Shown here: piece by piece, positions 16,771 to 26,500 of the stretch
How positions within the stretch are numbered: position 1 is the first letter of the stretch
How the letters are laid out: the number at the start of each line of letters is the position of its first letter
DNA from: Planctomycetota bacterium
GTDB lineage: Bacteria; Planctomycetota; Phycisphaerae; Phycisphaerales; UBA1924
Reading direction: 5' to 3'
Length of the DNA: 64,000 bases
NCBI GenBank assembly: GCA_013285505.1
Contig: CP053450.1
Location: forward strand, 542,796 to 606,795
Notes under the pieces: model-generated
The model's input: the letters and a program-made list of their open reading frames with translations, nothing else
Databases searched by the model: none
What the model was told of the DNA's origin: nothing
Made by a program: the position numbers and the translations under genes

Positions 16771-19235
16771 ATGGCTCTGCGCTACAAGCGCCGCCTCATC
16801 CAGCATCTCAAGCACGACAGCTACGAGCCCAAGGGCGTGGAAGCCCTCGCGGCCGAGCTGCGGATCGAGGAGCCGCACATCTTCGCCGAAGAGGTGCAGT
16901 CGCTGGTTGACGCCGGCGAGGTGGACGTGGACTCGGCCGGCCGGGTGCGCCTGCCCTCGCTCGGCTCGCTGGACGGCGAGGTCATCGGCGAGTTCAAGGG
17001 CACCGACCGGGGCTTCGGCTTTGTGCACAGAGAGCATGATGCGCGAGGGGGACATCTTCATCCCGCCGGGCTCGACGCTGGACGCGATGACGGGCGACCG
17101 GGTGCGGGTGGCGATCAGCCGCGACAAGCGCCGCGAGCGGCGGAGCGACACCGAGGGGCCGCAGTTTACCGGCGAGGTGGTCGAGGTCGTCGAGCGGAAG
17201 CGGAGCGTGTTTACGGGCGAGATGTTCAAGCAGGGCCCGCTGTGGCTGGCGCAGCCGGACGGCCGCGAGATGCGCGCGCCGATCGTGATCCGCGACGCGG
17301 CGAGCAAGAACGTGAGCGTCGGCGACAAGGTGGTCATCGAGATCATCGACTATCCCGAGGGCGATCAGCTGGCCGAGGGCGTGATCAGCCGCGTGCTCGG
17401 CGAGGCGGGGCAGCCGGACGTCGAGACGCAGGCGGTGATCGCGGCGTTCAGCCTGCCGGGAGAGTTTCCAGAGTCGTGCCAGGAGCAGGCGCGGCGGGCG
17501 ACGCGGCAGTACGAGGCCGAGATTGCCGACTGGGAGCGCAACGGCGCCAAGGCGCTCAAGGGCCGGCAGGACCTGACCGACGAGTTCATCACGACGATCG
17601 ACCCGCCGGACGCCAAGGACTACGACGACGCGATCTCGCTCAATCGGCTCGACGACGGCGGGTGGGAGCTGGGTGTCCACATCGCCGACGTGGCGCACTT
17701 CATCGACCAGGGCTCGAAGCTGGACGTCGAGGCGGCCGACCGGGCCAACTCGGTGTATTTGCCGCGGCTGGTGATCCCGATGTTGCCGGAGATTCTGAGC
17801 AACGGCATCTGTTCGCTGCAGGAGGGCGTGCCTCGGTACGCCAAGAGCGCGTTTATCCGGTACGACAAGCAGGGGCGGGTGCGGAGCGAGCGCGTCGCGC
17901 AGACACTGATCAAGAGCGCCAAGCGGATGACCTACCTCGAGGCGCAGGCGCTGATCGACGGGGACGACGAGGAGGCGCGCGCGCACGCGAAGACCGAGAC
18001 CGCTTATACGCCGCGGTTGCGGGAGACGGTCAAGGACATGGACACGCTCGCGCGGCTGATCCAGGCCCGACGCAAGAAGCAGGGCATGATCTCGCTGGAG
18101 CTGCCCGACGTTGACCTGATCTTCGACGAGCACGGGCGGGTGATCGACGCCGAGGAGGAGGACGACGCCTTCACGCACACGATCATCGAGATGTTCATGG
18201 TCGAGGCCAACGAGGTGCTGGCGCGCCTGTTTGAGAAGCTGAAGGTGCCGCTGCTGCGGCGTGTGCACCCCGAGCCGACGCCCGGCGAGACCGAGCACAT
18301 GCAGCGTGCGGCCAAGGTCGCGGGCTTTACCGTGCCCAAGCACCCGACGCGGGAGGAGCTGCAGGGCCTGCTCGACGCGACCCGCGGCACGTCGGCGGCG
18401 CGGGCGGTGCACATGGCGGTGCTCAGGACGCTGACCAAGGCGGAGTATTCGCCGGCGGCTGGTCGGGCACTTCGCGCTGGCCAGCAAGGCGTACGCGCAC
18501 TTCACGAGCCCGATCCGGCGCTACCCGGACCTGACGGTGCACCGGGCCATGGCCGAGTTCCTGCGCCGCACGGACAACGGGCAGGCCGCGCCCAGCAGCG
18601 ACGCGGCGTGGGAGAAGCTCGGGAGCGCCCTCCGCGACAGCCCCGCGTGCCCGGACAACGAGGCGCTGATGGCGATCGGGCGGCACTGCTCGACGCGTGA
18701 GAACAACGCCGAGAGCGCCGAGCGTGAGCTCCGCAGCTTCCTGGTGATGCAGCTGCTCATGACCAAGATGGACGAGACGTTCGACGCGGTGGTCACGGGA
18801 GTCGCCCCGCGCGGGATCTATGTCCAGATCGACAAGTACCTCGCCGAGGGCATGGTCAAGTCGACCGATCTGCCCGGCGACGTCACGCGGTCGAAGCAGC
18901 CGCCGCGGTGGCAGATCGACCAGCGGACCGGGGCGCTCGTCGATGCCAACAGCGGGCGGAGCTACAACACCGGGCACCTGGTCAAGGTGCGGATCCTCGA
19001 GATCGACCTGGCCAAGCGGCAGATGAACTTCACGATCGCCGACGCGGAGGGCCGGGCCGCGGGCAAGAAGAAGGAGGTCCTGCCCAAGCTCGGCGGCGGG
19101 GGCGACTTCGGCGGGCTCGGCGGCGGCAAGGGCGCCGGTTTCGGCGGCATGACCGGCTCGCAACGCCGCAGCAACAAGAGCAAGTCGCGCGACAAGCGGA
19201 AGAAGGACTACAGGCCCGATCGCAAGAAGAAGTGA
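16771..19235 (+). CDS. rnr: ribonuclease R
   Basis: A 3'-to-5' exoribonuclease of the RNB family that degrades structured RNA. In order: an N-terminal winged-helix-like segment, a cold-shock region (GTDRGFGFVHRE), the RNB domain with the catalytic acidic cluster IDPPDAKDYDDAISL, GVHIADVAHFI and the SPIRRYPDLTVHRAM block, then an S1 domain (FDAVVTGVAPRGIYVQID) and a Lys/Gly-rich basic tail typical of RNase R. The start follows GAAAGGA. Frame changes occur near 17035 and at GCGGCTG (18455-18461). The second restores SPALVGHFALASKAYAHF, so the gene is probably intact. Confidence 0.92.
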
Positions 19236-19273
19236 GGGCGGGGCTGCTGCGGCTTTGTTCTGTACACTCAGCG

Positions 19274-19304
19274 GTGTGGCATGCCCACGCTTCGTGGGCA
19301 TGTG
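19274..19304 (+). repeat. REP palindrome, left copy, flanking RAYT
   Basis: A 31-base element containing a perfect 10-base-pair hairpin (19280-19289 with 19293-19302) and the loop CTT, flanked by GTGTGG. It is the exact reverse complement of 19927-19957, so the transposase gene between them is bounded by inverted REP copies. Confidence 0.85.
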
Positions 19305-19324
19305 TATTGCGTCGGTCCACGGTG

Positions 19325-19909
19325 TCACGGTTTCGGTGGGAGACCCTGCAGATCCACCATGACCTCTGCCTTGTCTTTCAGGACATACGTGCGTGCACTT
19401 GACCATCGCCAGTCCTGTGGGCGAGCGCAGAGTTCCGCGCGTACCGGGTTCATGTGGATGTAGTCGATCATTTCCCAGACCGCTCCGGCTGTCCAGAGAT
19501 TGCGATCGAAGCCGCCGCCACGTTGCCAAAATCGATATACGACATGGCCGTCGGGACGTTGGTCCTGCATGATGGCGCAGCGATCGGGCGAGTGTTTCTC
19601 CATCCACGCGACGGCGGTCTTGGAGACGGACTGCTTGAGCGTGGAGAGAAACCTGGACGCCCTCCAATCGGGGCGCTCGGGGAACAGCAGCAGGTGGGCG
19701 TGGTCGGGCATGATACAGAACGCCCAGAGACGGGCGGGGTGGTTCTGCAGGGCAAGCCGCAGCCCATCGCAGAACCATGAGCAGGCCCGCTCACTCCGGA
19801 GGAATGGACGGTTTTGGAAGCAGCCAAAGTTGAGTTGTCGAGCATGGTTGCGCCCGTCGAAGCGTGTTCGTGTCTTGAAGGCCTTCGGCTTGTGGTCTTC
19901 TGTGGCCAT
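19325..19909 (-). CDS. REP-associated tyrosine transposase (RAYT, Y1/HUH family)
   Basis: A single-domain Y1 transposase of the TnpA-REP type, related to IS200/IS605 enzymes. The HUH metal-binding motif is seen in FCIMPDHAHLLL, and the nucleophilic Tyr is expected in MIDYIHMNPVRAELC. 194 residues from the ATG at 19909, which is chosen so that the REP palindrome remains outside the gene. The gene is bracketed by inverted 31-base REP elements. Such genes are usually domesticated, single-copy and immobile but can mobilise REP sequences elsewhere in the genome. Confidence 0.9.
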   Translation of the reverse strand: MATEDHKPKAFKTRTRFDGRNHARQLNFGCFQNRPFLRSERACSWFCDGLRLALQNHPARLWAFCIMPDHAHLLLFPERPDWRASRFLSTLKQSVSKTAVAWMEKHSPDRCAIMQDQRPDGHVVYRFWQRGGGFDRNLWTAGAVWEMIDYIHMNPVRAELCARPQDWRWSSARTYVLKDKAEVMVDLQGLPPKP

Positions 19910-19926
19910 GGAGTGTTTCTCCAGAG

Positions 19927-19957
19927 CACATGCCCACGAAGCGTGGGCATGCCACAC
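19927..19957 (-). repeat. REP palindrome, right copy, flanking RAYT
   Basis: The inverted counterpart of 19274-19304, identical over 31 bases. Its hairpin has a 10-base-pair stem (19929-19938 with 19942-19951) and the loop AAG. It lies directly upstream of the transposase start. Confidence 0.85.
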
Positions 19958-19981
19958 GCGCCGCGGTGTTCTGGGGCGCTG

Positions 19982-20608
19982 CTATGCCTCGTCGCGGTCG
20001 CCGGCGTCCGCCGCCCGCCCCACCAGAATCCGCGTGATCACCTGCTGCACGTGGACATCGCCCGTGGCGTCGAAGTTGTGGTCCTCGACCCGCATCGCGC
20101 TGAGGACGCCGTAGCCCAGGCCGATGTCGATCAGCAGCCACGCGATCAGCTCGGCGGGGATGTGCCGGGTCACGCGGCGGTTCTCCTGCGCGCGCGCCAG
20201 CTCCATCGCGAGGAACTGCTGGAGCGAGTGGATGTGCACGCTCCACGCCTTGTGGATCTCGTCGTCGTCCACCTCCGTGATCGCCTGCAGGAACACGCGG
20301 TAGGCGTCGCGCCCCTGCTGGCTCACCATCGGGTTGTCGCCGATGAGGGTCTTGAGCCGCTGGGCGGGGTCCGCGGCATTCGCCAGATCCTGCCGCCACA
20401 GCTCGATGGTCTGCTTGCCGGTGCGCTCGATCAGCGCGATGAACAGGTCCCGCTTGGATTTGAAGTGGCGGTAGATGATCGGCTCGGTCACGCCCGCGGC
20501 CCGGGCGAGTTCGGCGGTGGTCGCGCGGGCGTAGCCGCGCTCGGCGAACAGGGCCGCGGCACAGTCGAGCAGTTGTTCACGTCTCTTGGCCGCTGGGAGC
20601 CTGCTCAT
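19982..20608 (-). CDS. TetR/AcrR-family transcriptional regulator
   Basis: A 208-residue repressor-type protein. The N-terminal helix-turn-helix is AALFAERGYARATTAELARAAGVTEPIIYRHFKSK, seen here as consecutive helices, and the C-terminal two-thirds is a ligand-binding helical domain with no conserved family signature. Its start codon overlaps the yidD stop by four bases, so it is cotranslated with rnpA-yidD, an unusual setting for a TetR gene. The ligand and targets are unknown. Confidence 0.9.
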   Translation of the reverse strand: MSRLPAAKRREQLLDCAAALFAERGYARATTAELARAAGVTEPIIYRHFKSKRDLFIALIERTGKQTIELWRQDLANAADPAQRLKTLIGDNPMVSQQGRDAYRVFLQAITEVDDDEIHKAWSVHIHSLQQFLAMELARAQENRRVTRHIPAELIAWLLIDIGLGYGVLSAMRVEDHNFDATGDVHVQQVITRILVGRAADAGDRDEA

Positions 20609-21075
20609 TCGTTGCTTCGCCCCGATCTGGGAGTCTCGTCGCGCTTCCCGTGCCGGGCGGTGCCCGGCTGAACCTCGTCCTCTGACGCATCACGCGATGT
20701 GTCTCCGGACCGGTACCCGGTGGGATCGTTGGCCTGAACCCCGGCCCGATCCCCGGATGTGCCCCCAGATTCACAGTGTAACGGGTGTTCGGCCAAATCG
20801 TGCGGATGCAGCGGGACCGGGTCGTAGCCGCCCTTGTTGAAGGGGTGGCATCGGCAGATGCGGCAGACGGTCATCCAGGTGCCCCGGACCGGCCCGAACC
20901 GCCGGTACGACCCGAGCCCGAAGAGCGAGCAGGTCGGCTCGAACCGGCACTGCTTGCCGATGAAGGGGGACAGCGTGACCCGGTAGAGTAGGATGATCAG
21001 GACGAAGGGGACGTTCCCGGCCCGGGCTGCGGTGCCGAGGTGGGCCTCGCCGAAGATCGTGTCAGCGCGGGGCAT
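20605..21075 (-). CDS. yidD: membrane protein insertion efficiency factor YidD, with C-terminal extension
   Basis: YidD assists YidC-dependent insertion of inner-membrane proteins. The conserved core is IILLYRVTLSPF, CRFEPTCS and CRICRCHPFNKGGYDPVP. The core ends near residue 90, and a further 65 or so polar residues rich in Gly, Asp, Arg and Ser follow, which is longer than the usual 70-90-residue protein. It overlaps rnpA by 14 bases upstream and the TetR gene by 4 downstream. Confidence 0.93.
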   Translation of the reverse strand: MPRADTIFGEAHLGTAARAGNVPFVLIILLYRVTLSPFIGKQCRFEPTCSLFGLGSYRRFGPVRGTWMTVCRICRCHPFNKGGYDPVPLHPHDLAEHPLHCESGGTSGDRAGVQANDPTGYRSGDTSRDASEDEVQPGTARHGKRDETPRSGRSNE

Positions 21076-21466
21076 CGTCGGGCTCCCGTTTGGCCAGTTC
21101 CGCGGCGGCTCTCCGGGCCAGGGTGGCCAGGGCGGCTCGGTACTCGGCCAGCGTCAGCGGCCGGTGGGGGCGGAGGGTCACGACGATGTCAAAGGCCCCG
21201 GCCCGGGTGATGGGCAGGCCGGGCCGCTCGAGCCGGAAGGCCTCGCGGAGCAGGCGCTTGAAGCGGTTCCGGGCGATCGCGTTGCCCACGCGGCGGCCCA
21301 CGCTGAGGCCCAGACGGTGCTCGGGACGCTGATTGGGCAGCATGTAGATGGTCACGGGGCCGGCCGAGCGGCGGGCTCCGAGGCGGTAGACCGTCCGATA
21401 TTCGGACGCCTGGGTCAGGCGGTGTCGCACGCGGAAGACGTGTGTGGGCGAGTCGGCACCGGTCAT
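21062..21466 (-). CDS. rnpA: ribonuclease P protein component
   Basis: The protein subunit of RNase P, which matures tRNA 5' ends. 134 residues. The RNR signature is visible as VGNAIARNRFKRLLREAFR, preceded by RLGLSVGRR. In most bacteria rpmH precedes rnpA; here no rpmH reading frame is visible upstream, and a divergent adaptor gene follows instead. Confidence 0.93.
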   Translation of the reverse strand: MTGADSPTHVFRVRHRLTQASEYRTVYRLGARRSAGPVTIYMLPNQRPEHRLGLSVGRRVGNAIARNRFKRLLREAFRLERPGLPITRAGAFDIVVTLRPHRPLTLAEYRAALATLARRAAAELAKREPDDAPR

Positions 21467-21631
21467 AGTCCGAGCATAGCTCTCGCCGGCGGCCGGCCCG
21501 GGCGGAGAACTGAACCCAATATTGGTGAACTTTTGCCCATCCGGACGGTACTACCCTACGAAGGCCTGCTCGGGGGGATTGACAGGCGACGGCTATTCGT
21601 GCATCCATGATGTGCACAGGGAGATGTTCGT

Positions 21632-23514
21632 ATGCAGAACACGCGATCGCGTACCGGGGTGCTTGTCGCTGGATCAAACCGCTCGGCCCGTGGGGCGGGG
21701 CTGGTCCGTGTCGTCGGCGTGAGTGCCGCGGTGTTGCTGGTGGCCGCCGGCGGCATTTGGGCGCTCAACCGTGACGGCGAGGCGTCCGCCGAGATGCGGG
21801 CGGTCAGCAATGTGGACCTGGGCCGGGTGGAGCTGCTGAGCTTCCCGATCAACACCACCGCGATCGGCGAGCTCGAGGCCCGCAACCAGATCGAGATCCG
21901 CTCCGAGCTGGACGAGACCTCCGAGATCGTGGAGATCGTTGAGGAGGGCCGGGTGGTCCGCAAGGGCGACCTGCTGGTCAAGCTCAACGCCGAGGCGCTG
22001 CAGGACGAGATCGACGACGACACGCTCGAGGTCGAGCAGGCCCGGGCGGACGTCACCGCCCGCGAGAACGCGCTGAAGATCCAGCTGTCGGACAACGAGT
22101 CGCGTCGTCGTGCCGGCGAGCTGAACGTCGAGCTGGCGCAGCTGGCGCTGTCGCAGTGGCGCAGCGGCGACGTCGTGAAGATGCGATCCAGCCACAAGCT
22201 CGATATCGAGCAGGCCGAGCGTGACCTCAAGCGGCTCAAGGAGAAGTTCGAGCGTTCAGAGGAGCTGGTCGCCGAGGGCTTCCTGAGCCAGAACGAGCGA
22301 GACCTCGACGAGATCGCCTACATCAACGCGCAGGCGCGGCTGCAGACCGCGAAGCTCGACCAGCAGACCTACGAGGAATACCAGCACCCGCGCGACGAGA
22401 AGACCAAGATCTCAGATCTGGAAGAGGCCAAGGCCGAGCTCGAGCGCATCCTCAGCCAGAACGAGATCAACGAGGCCGCGAAGCGCTCGGAGCTCGAGAC
22501 CGCCGAGCGTCGCCTCGCCCTGCGCGAGGAGCGTCTGGCCGAGGAGATCGCGCAGGTCGAGAAGGCGACGATCTACGCCCCCACGGGCGGCCTGGTCGTC
22601 TACGCCTCGAGCGTCGGTCGTGACCGCGACCGCATGATGTTCGGCGGCGACGGCCCGCTCCAGATCGGCAGCCAGGTCCGTCCGAACCAGAACCTGATCA
22701 TCCTTCCCGACACGTCCAAGATGGTCGCGAGCGTCCGCGTCCACGAGTCGCTCGCCGGCCGCATCCGGCCGGGACAGCGGGCGACGGTGCGCGTGGACGC
22801 GATCAACGGCGAGACCTTTCCCGGGACCGTCGAGTCGGTGGGCGTGCTCGCCGAGAGCGGCGGGTGGCGCGACCCCAACCGGCGCGAGTACACCGTGCGC
22901 ATCGCGCTGGACTACGACAACACCAACGGCAAGCTCAAGCCCTCGATGCGCACCGAGACCGAGATCATGCTCAACGCTGTCGAGAGTGCGCTGAGCGTCC
23001 CGGTCCAGGCGGTCTTCAGCGAGGGCCCGGTCAAGTACGTCTACGTGCCGCGTGGCTCGCGCTACGAGAGCATCCCCGTGCAGGCCGGGCAGATGAGCGA
23101 TACCTACGCGGAGATCCGCGCCGGGCTTGAGGAGGGCCAGCGAGTGCTGCTGCGCGAGCCCGAGCCCGGCGAGGTGGTGCCGGGCGATTGGACCCGTGAG
23201 CAGCTCGAGGCCGTCGGCGTGGCGGTCGATGAGAACGGCAAGCCCGTGCAGGCCCGCCGCGGCCGCATGGAGATGATGCAGTCGGGCGCAACCGAAGGAT
23301 GAAGGCGCGGGCCGGCCGGCGGGTCGTGGCGGGTCCGGTGAGCCGCGGCGGGGCGGCGGACGCCACGCCCGGCGAGGGCGAGGACCCCGCGACAACGGAC
23401 GCCGAGACCGAGGCGGCGCGGATCGCGGCCGACGCGGCCGGCAACGCGGTCGAGGGCGAGGCCGTCGAGCCCGCGACCGAACCGGCCGAAGAGTCGACCA
23501 CGAGCAAGGAATGA
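21632..23514 (+). CDS. periplasmic adaptor (HlyD/MFP) protein of an efflux system
   Basis: A membrane fusion protein with one N-terminal transmembrane helix (VRVVGVSAAVLLVAAGGIWAL), a biotinyl-lipoyl half (EEGRVVRKGDLLVKLN), a very long alpha-helical hairpin (residues about 120-310, Glu/Ala/Leu/Arg heptads), the second lipoyl half (ATIYAPTGGLVV) and beta-barrel and membrane-proximal domains. An AGGGAG site lies eight bases before the ATG. The raw frame stops at 23302. Dropping one base at GGGCGC (23284-23289) and one at GAGCCGC (23340-23346) extends it through an acidic Ala/Glu-rich tail to 23514, a more likely end. No ATPase or permease is adjacent. Confidence 0.8.
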
Positions 23515-23549
23515 GCCTCTAACTTCTGCGAGCCGGTGGCGCGTCGCCG

Positions 23550-26500
23550 ATGGGTTACGATCCGGAGATGATGCCGCTCCCACCAGACCCGTCCGAGGGC
23601 GACCACAACCCGCCGCGGCCGCAGAGCGAGGATGACCTCGCGTCCGGTGCGGCGTCGGCGGCCCCAACCCCCGATCGGGGCTCCGCTGCGGAGCTGCCGC
23701 TGGCGATCGACATCGAGCACGCCGAGCGGGTGAGCTTCGCGATGCACCAGAACCGGGTGCGTCTGGTCTCGCGGCTGTCGCTCACCAACGCCGGCGAGGT
23801 CGCGCTCGAAGACCTCCGAGTCCTGCTGTCGCTGGCCAACAACGAGGCAACGCCCTTCGAGGCCCGGGTGAGCCGGATCGGGCCCGGCGAAACCTACAAC
23901 CTCGAGCCGGACGGCCCGCGTCTGGACGGCACGGTGCTGGCAACCCGCACCGAGCCGCGAGCGGACGACGCTGCGCGCGCGGGTCGAGGCCGGGGCGGCG
24001 AGTGTCGAGCACAGGACCGAGCTGGACCTGCTGCCGTTTGATCAGTGGGGTGGTCTCTCGCCCTGCCCTGAGTTGCTCGCCGCGTTTGTGACGCCCAATC
24101 ACCCCGCGCTCGTGCCGGTGCTTCGGGGGTGCGGGAGATGCTCCACGCCGCGGGCGAGCACGACGCGATTGACGGCTACCAGTCGGCGAGCCGCACTCGG
24201 GCGGTGAGGCTGGCCGAGGTGGGGTTCGCCTCGCTCGCGGGTCACGATCTGGGCTACATCAACCCGCCCGCGAGCTTTGAGCGCGCAGGACAGCGCGTGC
24301 GGCTGGCCGACCATGTGATGCGCGAGCGGCTGGGCACGTGCCTCGACCTCTCGCTGCTGCTGGCGGGGCTGTGGGAGCAGTCGGGGCTCAACCCGCTGAT
24401 CCTGCTCTTCGACGACCACGCGCTGCCTGCGTTCTGGACGCACGACGAGCACTTCGCCGAGCCGGCGACCGACGAGCCGGCGCGGCTCCGCAAGGGGGTC
24501 GGGCTCGGGGAGCTGGTGGTCGTGGAATCAACCGTGCTCACGCAGCGCGGGGGGACCTTCGCGGCGGCGGTCGAGTCGGCGACGCGCCGGCTGGAGGGCG
24601 CCGAGTCTGTCTGCGCCGTGGATATCCGCACCTCGCGTCGCATGGGTGTGCGGCCGCTGCCGCTGCGGGTGAAGGAGAACGAGACGACGATCGCGCCCGA
24701 GGCTGTCGCCGCCGGGGCGGAAGATGCGCGAGTGTCGTTGGGTGCCGTCGAGCTCGCCGAGCGTGCCGCGGCGGACGGCGTGACCGAGTCGTTGCCGCGA
24801 GACCGCGTCGATCGCTGGAAGCGGAAGCTGCTCGACCTGTCGCTGCGGAACCGGCTGCTGAACTTCCGCGAGACCAAACGCGCCGTCGAGCTCGACGTGC
24901 CCAACGTCGTCGTGCTCGAGGACCGTCTCGCGGACGGGTCATCCTTCGATCTGCTGCCGCGCCCGGAGCATCGGGCGGCCGAGGGCGGCACGGACGAGGC
25001 GGCCGAGCGGGGCTTCCTCGAGGCGGAGCTGAGCGAGGGGAGGCTCTTCTCGACGCTCACCGAGGCCGAGACCGCTCGACGCCTGCTGGAGATCTACCGC
25101 GCGGCGAAGTCGAGCATCGAGGAAACGGGTGCCAACGTGCTCTATCTGGCGCTCGGCATGCTCCGCTGGCTGGAGACACCCAGCGCGGAGGTGCCGCGGC
25201 GAGCGCCGCTGATCCTGCTGCCGGTGTCGCTCGTGCGCCGGTCGTCGGGTGGCGGGTACCGCTACCGGATCGAGCTGACCAGCGAACCGCTGCGGCCGAA
25301 CGTGACGCTGATCGAGAAGCTCCGCGTGGACTTCGGCATGGATGTGCGCGCACTCGACGACATGCCCGAGGACGACGGCGGCCTCGACGTGCCCATGATC
25401 CTCAGGCGGTTCCGCGAGGTGGTGCGCGACGCCAGCGGCTGGGAGGTCGAGGAGACCACGCACCTGGGCCTGTTCTCGTTCAACAAGTTTGTGATGTGGC
25501 ACGACCTGCAGCAGATGGGCGGCGCGGTGCGCCGGCAGCGGCTCCTCTCGCGCCTCCTGCAGACCGGGGATGCCGAGAAGGACGGCCAAGCCGCGGGTTC
25601 CACCGACGCCGACGATGGTGCCGCGGCCTTCGCAGACCCGGCAAAGCTCGACGACGAACTCGCCCCTGGCGAGCTGCTCTGCACGCGCGACGCGGACTCG
25701 TCACAGCTCGTGGCTGTGCGCGCAGCGAGGGAGGGGCGGACATTCGTCCTCGAGGGCCCGCCCGGCACGGGCAAGAGCCAGACCATCGCCAACATCATCG
25801 CCGACGCGCTGGGCAACGGGAAGCGGGTGCTGTTTGTCGCCGAGAAGATGGCGGCCCTCTCGGTCGTTCGCCGCCGGCTGGGGCGCGACGGGCTTGGGCC
25901 GTTCTGCCTGGAACTGCACTCGGCTCGGTCATCCAAGAAGGAGGTCCTGCGCCAGCTCGGCGAGGCACTCGACGCGGCGCGGGCGGGTGACCCGAACGCC
26001 TGGGACGGGGTCCGCGAGGAGCTCGGCGCGGTGCGCGCGCAGCTGAACACCTATGTCCGGGAGCTGCACCAGCCCGGCGCGAGCGGGGAGAGCCTCTACC
26101 AGGTCAACGGCCGCCTGGGCGTGCTGGGCCCCGGGCCGCGGGTCGATCTGGGCATCGACGACTGCACGGCGGTCACCGAGGCCACACTCGCCGAGTGGCG
26201 CGCGCAGATCGCGTCGCTCTCGGAGGTCGCCGCGGCCGTCGATCCGGCGGGTGCGCACCCCCTCCGGGGCATCGGCCGCTCGGCGTGGTCGTTTGCGCTC
26301 CCGGAGGAGGCCCGGACCGCGATCGCCGATGCTGCGGCGGCGCTGGACGCCCTGCGGGTGGCGTCCGAGGCGTTCGCGCGGGCGGTGATCGACGAGCCGC
26401 CGGAGGGTGCGGATCCATCGGCCGACGTTGCCGCGCTGTCGCAGAACGAGGCGGCCGCGTTCGCCGCGGCCGCGGCCTGCTTTGCCGATTGTCCGAGCCC

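Noticed and set aside
23299..23514. A separate small gene after the adaptor protein
   Set aside because: It has no ribosome binding site, and two motif-type corrections (23284 and 23340) make it the acidic tail of the adaptor.
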